The notes below the pieces were generated by a model. That model made no database searches. It was not told where the DNA came from and saw only the letters and a program-made list of their open reading frames with translations. This document shows, piece by piece, positions 16,677 to 23,397 of a stretch of DNA of 23,397 bases. The stretch comes from Bacteroidales bacterium UBA1077. GTDB taxonomy: Bacteria > Bacteroidota > Bacteroidia > Bacteroidales > UBA932. Numbering within the stretch: the first letter of the stretch is position 1; each line of letters begins with the position of its first letter. The position numbers were made by a program, and so were the translations under genes. The stretch covers positions 1 through 23,397 of the forward strand of contig DCCQ01000021.1 in the NCBI GenBank assembly GCA_002314195.1, given 5' to 3'.

Positions 16677-17987
16677 ATGTTTAACAATAAAAATATCACT
16701 TTATTATTCATTCTCATGGCTGGCATCATGGCCTGTTCCAGTTCCAATCCGGACGGGCCATTGAAGCCGGACGGCAACAATAACGGTGGAAATTCCGGAG
16801 TAAGCGGCGCCAAGGAGTGGAAATTGGTGTGGGAAGATGATTTCAATTATGAAAACTCCCGATTGGACGCTTCCTGGAATGCCGAAAACGGATCTGCCAG
16901 CCACATCGACTGCAGCAGGTGGAGAAGCAATGTCACCACCGCCGACGGGAAACTGTATCTGAATAACAGGAAGGAACAGAAAGGAGGAAAGCAATGGACC
17001 AGCGGCAGCATCTGGACCAAGAAGACATTCAAATATGGCAAATTTGAATGTCGCTACAAGTACGCCGAAGCGACGGGGGTGAACAATTCCTTCTGGATAT
17101 TCCTCCCCTCCGTCTTCGAATTGGATATCAATGAAGGGAAATATCCCAATGTCATTGACATGACCGTACATGATTGGTCCACTAATATTCCCTATCCGGA
17201 CGGGACGAGCGGCCACCCTACTTTTTCGTCCAAATACATAGCAGGGTCCACCCAAGTTTCCAAACCCGGGTACAGTTTTGAACTCCCTGCCAGCATAAAA
17301 ACCCAACAGATACGGCTCACCATCCAAGACGCCGGCAATTTCCAGATAAAAGAGTTGCGCGTATTTCCACCGTCATCCACTCATTATCCAGATCCGATGA
17401 CGGACGTCGATAAGCAGGCCTCATCCCTGCCCAACTACGCCTTACAGGCAAATGTGAAAGCCAGTGGATACCTTCAGGCAGGCGGCGACCAGACACGTCC
17501 CTACGATGCAGTAAAACCTGAAAATGCAATCGATGGAGATCTTGGGACCGCATGGTATACCGAGAAGAACGCTGACGAAAAACACATCGAACTGACCTGG
17601 GATGAAAAAGTCTCCATAGGGTGCATCCAACTGGTCAACGGCTGGCAAGACGGATCAGGCACATGGCAATCGCTTCCTGTCTCATTCAAAATAGAGTATC
17701 TGGACGGCAACGGATGGAAAACAGCCATAGACCACAACTACACACCGACGGTAGATTTAAGCAAAGACTTCCATACCTACGCCGTAGAGTGGAACAAAGA
17801 AGAAATCATATGGCTGTTCGACGGGAAAGAACTCTGGCGGAAGCCCAACCAATATTTCCACAAAGAAGCATCCATTTATTTGAGTGCGGCCATCGCCGAC
17901 TGGGTAGGTCCGGTGACTGACAAGATAGACGGCACAAGCATGGTGGTGGATTGGGTAAAAGTTTATCAAAAAGAAGAACAAAAATGA
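16677..17987 (+). CDS. GH16-family lipoprotein with an internal discoidin (F5/8 type C, CBM32-like) module
   Basis: Predicted surface endo-beta-glycanase that cuts the polymer before import. It has 436 residues with a lipoprotein signal (ILMAGIMAC, Cys 20), followed by a flexible Pro/Asn/Gly linker to about residue 45. The GH16 jelly roll starts at EWKLVWEDDFNYENSRLD and carries the catalytic motif ELDINE (E148, D150, E153), which fits the ExDxxE form seen in laminarinases, agarases and porphyranases, with Asn in a position that is more often hydrophobic. The GH16 fold resumes at DFHTYAVEWNKEEIIWLFDG (about 364-383) and ends with MVVDWVKVYQ. Between them, about residues 185-352 look like a discoidin module whose last third (PGYSFELPASIKTQQIRLTI, ELRVF) comes before its first two thirds (NYALQANVKAS, NAIDGDLGTAWYT, IQLVNGW). 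The exact glycan target is unknown. Its stop codon overlaps the next start (ATGA). Confidence 0.85.
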   Translation: MFNNKNITLLFILMAGIMACSSSNPDGPLKPDGNNNGGNSGVSGAKEWKLVWEDDFNYENSRLDASWNAENGSASHIDCSRWRSNVTTADGKLYLNNRKEQKGGKQWTSGSIWTKKTFKYGKFECRYKYAEATGVNNSFWIFLPSVFELDINEGKYPNVIDMTVHDWSTNIPYPDGTSGHPTFSSKYIAGSTQVSKPGYSFELPASIKTQQIRLTIQDAGNFQIKELRVFPPSSTHYPDPMTDVDKQASSLPNYALQANVKASGYLQAGGDQTRPYDAVKPENAIDGDLGTAWYTEKNADEKHIELTWDEKVSIGCIQLVNGWQDGSGTWQSLPVSFKIEYLDGNGWKTAIDHNYTPTVDLSKDFHTYAVEWNKEEIIWLFDGKELWRKPNQYFHKEASIYLSAAIADWVGPVTDKIDGTSMVVDWVKVYQKEEQK

Positions 17988-20900
17988 GCAGACAAATCTT
18001 CTTATATGGAATATCTGCCGCATCGATATTGCTGTTCACCTCTCTGCCGGCTTTCTCCCAATTGTACAAAAATCCGGACGCGCCCATAGAAGCGCGCGTC
18101 ACGGACCTTCTGGGGCGTATGACACTGGAAGAGAAGGTTCTTCAACTGACCCAGTACACCTTGGGACGCAACAACAACGCGAACAATCTCGGCGAAAAAA
18201 TACAAAAGATGCCGGCCGAAACCGGGTCGCTCATTTATTACGAAGAATCGCCCTCGCTGCGCAACCGTCTTCAACGGAAAGCCGTTGAAGAGTCCCGATT
18301 GGGCATTCCGATCCTTTTCGGATTCGACGCCATCCACGGATTCCGCACCGTATATCCCATTCCTTTGGCACAAGCCTGCGCTTGGAATCCGTCATTGGTG
18401 AAAGAGGCCTGCGCGGTCAGCGCGCGGGAAGCACGCATGTCAGGAGTGGACTGGACATTCTCGCCCATGATCGACGTGGCACGTGATCCACGTTGGGGAC
18501 GCGTGGCTGAAGGATACGGCGAGGATCCTTACGTCAACGGAGTGTTTGCCGCGGCCTCTGTCAGCGGATATCAAGGAGAAGACCTGCGCGATGGACGGAG
18601 CGTGGCGTCCTGCCTGAAACACTATGTCGGTTACGGAGCCTCCGAAGCGGGACGCGACTATGTGTACACTGAAATCTCCCGCCAAACTCTGTGGGACACC
18701 TACCTTCCTCCATATGAACGGGGCATAAAGGCGGGCGCCGCCACCGTTATGAGCGCGTTCAACGACATCAGCGGAACACCGGCCACAGCCAATGCCTACA
18801 CTTTGAGCGAGGTGCTGAAGAACCGCTGGAAATTTGACGGGTTGGTGGTTTCCGACTGGGACGCAGTGAAGCAGCTGATCCCTCAAGGCTTTGCCTCGTC
18901 CCCTGAAGACGCCGCGATGAAAGCCATTCATGCCGGACTCGACATCGACATGATTTCAGGTTGTTACCACGAGCACCTGGCCGGACTGGTGCAAGAAGGG
19001 AAGGTGACAATGGAAGAAGTGGATGAGGCAGTGCGCCGCGTTCTTCGGCTGAAATTCAGACTCGGACTCTTCGAGCATCCATATACTCCGGAAAGTGCCG
19101 AGACAGAACGTTTTCTTCTGCCTGCAAGCAAAGCTGCAGCCCGGCAGTTGGCCGAGGAGTCGATGGTTCTGCTCAAAAATGAACGGAACACTCTGCCGCT
19201 GTCCTCCGCGCCCGCCACCATAGCCGTTGTCGGGCCGCTGGCGAAAGAACAGCGAAGTCTGTTGGGTTCCTGGGCAGGACATGGACGCGCGGAAGATGTG
19301 ACGAGCCTTTGGGATGGTTTCAAGAAAGGATTTCCCAAAGACCATCGCCTGCTCTATGCCAAAGGTTGCGATTTCGACGGAGATGACTCAGGCGGCTTTG
19401 CCGAAGCCCTTTCCATCGCCGGCCAGTCCGACATTATATTGCTCTGTCTGGGAGAGAAACATTCGTGGAGCGGCGAGAATGCTTCCCGTTCCACCATTGC
19501 CCTTCCCGCAATCCAGGAACGTCTGGCCGAGGCATTGAAAAAAACAGGAAAGCCTATCGTGCTGATTCTGTCCAACGGCCGTCCGCTGGAACTGTGCCGG
19601 CTGGAACCGCTTTGCGACGCCATTCTCGAAATATGGCAACCTGGCATAGCGGGCGGAGAGCCTGTAGCCGACATCCTTACCGGGGGCGCAAATCCATCGG
19701 GCAAGCTGGCCATGACATTTCCATATTCAACAGGGCAGATTCCGATATATTACAACCGCCGGCAGAGCGCACGCCCACAACAAGGTCTCTACCAAGACGA
19801 GACGAGCAACCCGCTCTATCCTTTTGGCCACGGGCTAAGTTACACGTCTTTCCGATACGGCGCACCCACATCTTCCGCCTCTGTGATCGGCCGTTCCGAC
19901 ACGCTGCAGGTCAGGATCGAAGTAACCAACACTGGCCAACGAGATGGCTTGGAAACGGTTCACTGGTACGTGTCTGCCCCCTGCGGCACTGTCACTCGTC
20001 CCGCCAGAGAACTGAAATATTTTGAAAAGAAGCTTGTCAAGGCCGGGGAAACGAAGACGTTCAGCTTTGCCGTCTGCCCGGAACGTGATTTCAGCTACAC
20101 GGACAGCGACGGACAGCGCTTCGTTGAAAACGGTGAATACACCATCACCGTAGGAGACAAGCAAACAAAAATAACCGTCACGCAACACGTCGCCGGCCAC
20201 ACGCATACGGCATTGCAAGCCAACCAGATATTTTTAGAGGCAGAAAGTTTTGCCGAAAAGGGAGGTTGGAAGACAGACCAGCAGTTTATGGACCAAATGG
20301 GATCGCCTTATCTTCTGGCGCACGGCATGGGCATCCCTGTGGCCGATGCCAAGACTCACGTCCGTTTTCCCGCCCCAGGCATCTATTATGCCTATGTGCG
20401 CACTTACAATTGGACCTCCCCTTGGAGCGCGGCGAAAGGTCCTGGACAATTCCGCCTTTCAGTGAACGGAAAGCAGCTGGACGCGACCTTGGGGGACACC
20501 GGCGACCGCTGGATGTGGCAGGAAGCAGGCAAGGTGCATGTGAAGAGTGTCGACGCCACCGTTACCTTGCACGACCTGACCGGATTCGATGGACGCTGCG
20601 ACGCGCTCTATTTCACAACACGACGTGGAGCGCTACCGCCATCTGATTCAGTCGGATTGGCAGAATTCCGCCGCCAAGCCTTGCGACTCCCCGACACTCC
20701 TCCCACTGCCGGAAAATACGATCTGGTCGTGGTGGGTGGCGGAATAGCCGGCATAAGCGCCGCCGTCGCCGCAGCCCGTCTGGGATGCAAAGTGGCCTTG
20801 CTTAACGACCGCCCCGTGTTGGGCGGAAACAACAGTTCTGAGATACGGGTACATTTGGGAGGGCGCATCGAGGTAGCCCCCTATCCTGCCTTGGGGGGAT

Positions 20901-22060
20901 TGCAAAAGGAATTCGGACCTTCCAAGGTTGGCAACGCTCAGCCGGCCGAAAACTACGAAGACAGGAAAAAACTGGATGTAGTCCTCAAAGAGAAGAACAT
21001 CGACCTGTTTCTCAACTACCGGGGCGTGGCTGCAGGCATGGATGGAAAACGGATAGCCAACATCACCGCCAAGCATATCGAAACAGGGAAAGAACTGCTG
21101 TTCGAAGCGCCGCTTTTTGCCGATTGCACAGGTGATGGCACAATAGGTTATCTGGCCGGAGCCGACTGGAGGATGGGACGCGAGGCACGAAGCGAATTCG
21201 GCGAAGATCTTGCGCCCGGGCAGGCAGACAATAAGACCTTGGGAAGTTCCGTCCAATGGTACTCGGTGGAGACACAAAAGAACAGCCGGTTTCCTCTGTT
21301 CGAATACGGCATAAAATTCAACGAGACAAATGCCGAACAAACGACCAAGGGGGAATGGACCTGGGAAACAGGTATGAACCAAAACCAGATAGATGACTTC
21401 GAGCGCATCCGCGACTATGGTCTTCTGGTGATCTATTCCAACTGGAGCTTTCTGAAAAACAGGCTGAAAGGGAATGAAGCCTACCGCAACCGTCGTCTCG
21501 GGTGGGTGGCCTATATCGCGGGAAAGCGTGAATCACGCCGTCTGCTAGGCGACTATATTCTCAAAGAAGACGACATCCGCAAGAACGTCTTCCACGAAGA
21601 CGCATCCTTCACCACCACTTGGAGCATCGACCTACATTGGGAAGATCCCGACAACAGCCGGAAATTTCCTGGACGGGAGTTCAAGTCCGTCACCGAGCAC
21701 ATCCTAATCTACCCCTACGCCGTGCCATACCGCTGCCTCTACTCGCGCAACATAGAGAATCTCTTCATGGCCGGACGGGACATCAGCGCCACTCATGTGG
21801 CACTCGGAACCATCCGTGTCATGCGCACCACAGGCATGATGGGTGAGGTAGTAGGAATGGCCGCCTCGCTTTGCAAACGTTTCGAACAGACACCGCGCGG
21901 CATCTATCAACATCATCTTGCCGACCTGAAAACCCTCATGACCCGGGGAGTGGGCGGAGACGGTTTCCCTAACAACCAGCGCTACAATGAAGGCGGCCGG
22001 CTGAAGGATAAACCGCGAGTGTTACAAGGAGAAAAAGATCCGGACGCCATCATATTATAA
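17984..22060 (+). CDS. Fusion enzyme: GH3 beta-glycosidase, carbohydrate-binding-like domain and FAD-dependent oxidoreductase
   Basis: Secreted 1358-residue multidomain protein. I chose the ATG at 17984 because it gives a signal peptide (MSRQIFLYG to SLPAFSQ) and an ATGA overlap with the upstream stop; an ATG at 17951 lies inside the GH16 gene. The GH3 N-domain (about 29-359) has ARDPRWGRVAEGYGEDP, KHYVGYG (K212, H213) and the nucleophile in VVSDWDA (D291). The GH3 C-domain (about 392-621) has GEKHSWSGENASRS, with E498 the likely acid/base, and ends in YPFGHGLSYTSF. A fibronectin-III-like domain (about 639-727) follows. An EAESF-to-LHDLTGFDGRCDA domain (about 747-879) resembles the carbohydrate-binding-like domain that precedes FAD oxidoreductases in related bacteria. 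The FAD_oxidored-type domain (about 909-1301) has VVVGGGIAGISAAVAAARLG (GxGxxG at 918, 920, 923), GGNNSSEIRVHLGG and FMAGRDISATHVALGT. GH3 alone would be about 750 residues. GH3 would release beta-linked sugars; the redox substrate is unknown. Confidence 0.9.
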   Translation: MSRQIFLYGISAASILLFTSLPAFSQLYKNPDAPIEARVTDLLGRMTLEEKVLQLTQYTLGRNNNANNLGEKIQKMPAETGSLIYYEESPSLRNRLQRKAVEESRLGIPILFGFDAIHGFRTVYPIPLAQACAWNPSLVKEACAVSAREARMSGVDWTFSPMIDVARDPRWGRVAEGYGEDPYVNGVFAAASVSGYQGEDLRDGRSVASCLKHYVGYGASEAGRDYVYTEISRQTLWDTYLPPYERGIKAGAATVMSAFNDISGTPATANAYTLSEVLKNRWKFDGLVVSDWDAVKQLIPQGFASSPEDAAMKAIHAGLDIDMISGCYHEHLAGLVQEGKVTMEEVDEAVRRVLRLKFRLGLFEHPYTPESAETERFLLPASKAAARQLAEESMVLLKNERNTLPLSSAPATIAVVGPLAKEQRSLLGSWAGHGRAEDVTSLWDGFKKGFPKDHRLLYAKGCDFDGDDSGGFAEALSIAGQSDIILLCLGEKHSWSGENASRSTIALPAIQERLAEALKKTGKPIVLILSNGRPLELCRLEPLCDAILEIWQPGIAGGEPVADILTGGANPSGKLAMTFPYSTGQIPIYYNRRQSARPQQGLYQDETSNPLYPFGHGLSYTSFRYGAPTSSASVIGRSDTLQVRIEVTNTGQRDGLETVHWYVSAPCGTVTRPARELKYFEKKLVKAGETKTFSFAVCPERDFSYTDSDGQRFVENGEYTITVGDKQTKITVTQHVAGHTHTALQANQIFLEAESFAEKGGWKTDQQFMDQMGSPYLLAHGMGIPVADAKTHVRFPAPGIYYAYVRTYNWTSPWSAAKGPGQFRLSVNGKQLDATLGDTGDRWMWQEAGKVHVKSVDATVTLHDLTGFDGRCDALYFTTRRGALPPSDSVGLAEFRRQALRLPDTPPTAGKYDLVVVGGGIAGISAAVAAARLGCKVALLNDRPVLGGNNSSEIRVHLGGRIEVAPYPALGGLQKEFGPSKVGNAQPAENYEDRKKLDVVLKEKNIDLFLNYRGVAAGMDGKRIANITAKHIETGKELLFEAPLFADCTGDGTIGYLAGADWRMGREARSEFGEDLAPGQADNKTLGSSVQWYSVETQKNSRFPLFEYGIKFNETNAEQTTKGEWTWETGMNQNQIDDFERIRDYGLLVIYSNWSFLKNRLKGNEAYRNRRLGWVAYIAGKRESRRLLGDYILKEDDIRKNVFHEDASFTTTWSIDLHWEDPDNSRKFPGREFKSVTEHILIYPYAVPYRCLYSRNIENLFMAGRDISATHVALGTIRVMRTTGMMGEVVGMAASLCKRFEQTPRGIYQHHLADLKTLMTRGVGGDGFPNNQRYNEGGRLKDKPRVLQGEKDPDAIIL

Positions 22061-22083
22061 TCCAACATCCATTTACCATCCAC

Positions 22084-23397
22084 ATGAACCCATCTCACAA
22101 AAAAACGTTCCTCTTTGGACTGCTTGCCTGCACGGCGACGGCATTCGCTCAAACCACTCCTCAGCCGGCGGGCGGGGCAGACGAGAAGACACCCTCGAAA
22201 TCGGAGTATTTCTCGTGGATCAACAACACCAACGAAGGGGCCACAGCGCGGCAGACTGCCATCAACCTTGACTTCTTCCGCTGGCTGAAGGAGACCTACG
22301 GCATGACGCTTGACATCTATGCTTTCGATGCCGGTGCCATCGATGGCGCCAAGATGTATGGCAGCACAGCCTCGGACCGCTTCCGCCGTCAGTTTCCGCA
22401 AGGATTCGGACCGTTGAGCCGCGAAGCATCCGCATTGGGCATCCACTTCGGACTCTGGGGTGGTCCAGACGGATTCGGGCATACTCCCGAAGAGTCCCGG
22501 CAGAGGGAAGAAATGATGGTAAGCCTGGTGCGCGACTACGGCTTCCGCCTCTTCAAGATGGATGCCGTCTGCGGGCAGTTGCGTCCGGAAAAATATTCCG
22601 ACTTCGACCGCATGATGACCCGAGTGCGGCAGATCGCCCCCGACTTCATATTCCTCAACCACCGTCTGCAGTTGGGCGAAGCCACCCGCCACTCCACAAC
22701 TTATCTTTTGGGAGGTGCCGAGACCTACATCGACGTGTTCATGACCAATGACATGACTGCCACCCATCACCGCGCCAAAGCCCTGGCACGCAAAGCGCCG
22801 GAAGGGTTGACCCGCCTGACGGAGGACCACGGCGTATGCCTCTCCTCCTGCCTTGACGGATGGGAAGACGACCTCATCCTGCAGGCATTCAACCGCAATC
22901 TCATCCTCTCCCCGCAGATCTATGCCAACCCATGGTTGCTGCGCGATGACGAGTTTCCCCGTCTGGCGTACATCTACAACCTGCACCGCAAGTACCGCGA
23001 CATTCTGGTCGACGGCATGCGCCTGCCCGAAACGGTGTATGGGCCAGAAGCCGTGAGCCGCGGCAACGGGCAGACACGCTTCGTCACACTGCGCAATCTG
23101 ACATGGACTCCTGTGAAGTACCGGATCCGGCTGGACAAGGAAATCGGGCTGGCCGCCAATGGCCGCCGTGTGAAAGCACAACTATACCACCCCTTCGCCG
23201 CCGATCTTGGCAAACATCCGTATGGTTCCGTCATCGAAGTGGAAGTGCTGCCGTTCCGCGCGGCGCTCGTCCGCCTGACCAACGACGCGAAAGCCTACGA
23301 CGATTCCGCGCTGACCAGCCTCATCCCTTCAGCCGCAAAGAGAAAGGAGTTCATACACTACAAAGTGGCCGGCATGAAGGCGTGTCCCGTTCCCGAT
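22084..23397 (+). CDS. Secreted glycosidase with GH-D clan (GH27/GH36)-like TIM barrel, 3' end beyond the window
   Basis: The frame is open from the ATG at 22084 to the last base (438 codons, no stop), so the gene is partial. A Sec signal peptide (MNPSHKKTFLFGLLACTATAFAQ) comes first. The body looks like an alpha-galactosidase-type barrel: EYFSWINNTNEGATARQ, YGMTLDIYAFDAGA, then PLSREASALGIHFGLWGGPDGFG and YGFRLFKMDAV, where D160 sits at the place of the GH-D nucleophile (LKxD). DHGVCLSSCLDGWEDD (D258 candidate acid/base) comes later, and a beta-sandwich-like part starts near NLTWTPVKYRIRL. It lacks the clear GH27 blocks seen in the window's first gene, so I do not assign a family number; GH36, another GH-D family or an uncharacterised group are all possible. 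It lies 23 bp after the GH3 fusion in the same operon and probably removes alpha-linked side groups in the periplasm or at the surface. Confidence 0.7.
   Translation, partial: MNPSHKKTFLFGLLACTATAFAQTTPQPAGGADEKTPSKSEYFSWINNTNEGATARQTAINLDFFRWLKETYGMTLDIYAFDAGAIDGAKMYGSTASDRFRRQFPQGFGPLSREASALGIHFGLWGGPDGFGHTPEESRQREEMMVSLVRDYGFRLFKMDAVCGQLRPEKYSDFDRMMTRVRQIAPDFIFLNHRLQLGEATRHSTTYLLGGAETYIDVFMTNDMTATHHRAKALARKAPEGLTRLTEDHGVCLSSCLDGWEDDLILQAFNRNLILSPQIYANPWLLRDDEFPRLAYIYNLHRKYRDILVDGMRLPETVYGPEAVSRGNGQTRFVTLRNLTWTPVKYRIRLDKEIGLAANGRRVKAQLYHPFAADLGKHPYGSVIEVEVLPFRAALVRLTNDAKAYDDSALTSLIPSAAKRKEFIHYKVAGMKACPVPD

Noticed and set aside
20150..20260. Possible artefactual fusion (lost stop codon) between GH3 and FAD oxidoreductase
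   Set aside because: The frame is continuous, codon use does not change, and the linker has no remnant signal peptide or start with a hydrophobic core, so a genuine fusion is more likely than a sequencing error.
21982..23181. Long minus-strand open frame (399 codons) opposite the last gene
   Set aside because: Its translation has no recognisable domain. It lies antisense to the end of the GH3 fusion and to a plus-strand frame with a signal peptide and glycosidase-like motifs that is open to the window edge, so it is a shadow.

Overview
The window looks like chromosomal DNA from a gut-type Bacteroidales bacterium (Bacteroidota). The evidence is two SusC/SusD pairs, an ECF sigma/FecR anti-sigma pair, SPII lipoproteins with SusD-type N-termini, promoter-like TAnnTTTG boxes instead of E. 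coli-type -10 boxes, and starts without clear Shine-Dalgarno sequences. Base composition is moderate (by eye around half G+C). I cannot name a genus.

Left region (1-4766): a secreted GH27 alpha-galactosidase with an N-terminal putative-Ig domain (+), a convergent MATE/DinF-type multidrug or metabolite exporter (-), and, divergent from that, an ALDH3-type aldehyde dehydrogenase (+). These look like ordinary neighbouring genes. The GH27 may belong to a locus that begins left of the window or stand alone.

Right region (about 4843-23397 and beyond): one polysaccharide utilisation locus (PUL), all on the + strand. An ECF sigma factor with its own good Bacteroides-type promoter is followed by a FecR-like anti-sigma factor, then SusC-1 (which carries the STN signalling domain expected of a receptor that talks to FecR), SusD-1, SusC-2 (no STN or carboxypeptidase-like domain), SusD-2, a GH16 lipoprotein with a discoidin-like insert, a giant GH3 / carbohydrate-binding-like / FAD-dependent oxidoreductase fusion, and a secreted GH-D-clan-like glycosidase that runs off the right edge. 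Gaps from SusC-1 onward are 4-23 bp or overlaps, so this reads as one operon. The inferred workflow is: glycan binding by SusD-1/2, surface cleavage by the GH16 lipoprotein, import through SusC-1/2, and periplasmic trimming by GH3 and the GH-D-like enzyme. An FAD-dependent redox step is physically attached to the GH3. Ligand-bound SusC-1 would signal through STN, FecR and the ECF sigma factor to raise expression. The substrate is not determined; a beta-linked glycan with alpha-linked side groups is only a guess from the enzyme set.

No gene-free stretch exceeds 300 bases; the longest are 1-189, 4767-4902, 3276-3389 and 5542-5640. I saw no tRNA, rRNA, CRISPR array, insertion sequence or integrase. 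The most unusual items are the GH3-FAD oxidoreductase fusion, the apparently circularly permuted discoidin module nested inside the GH16 fold, and a 22-nt tandem repeat directly in front of susC-1.
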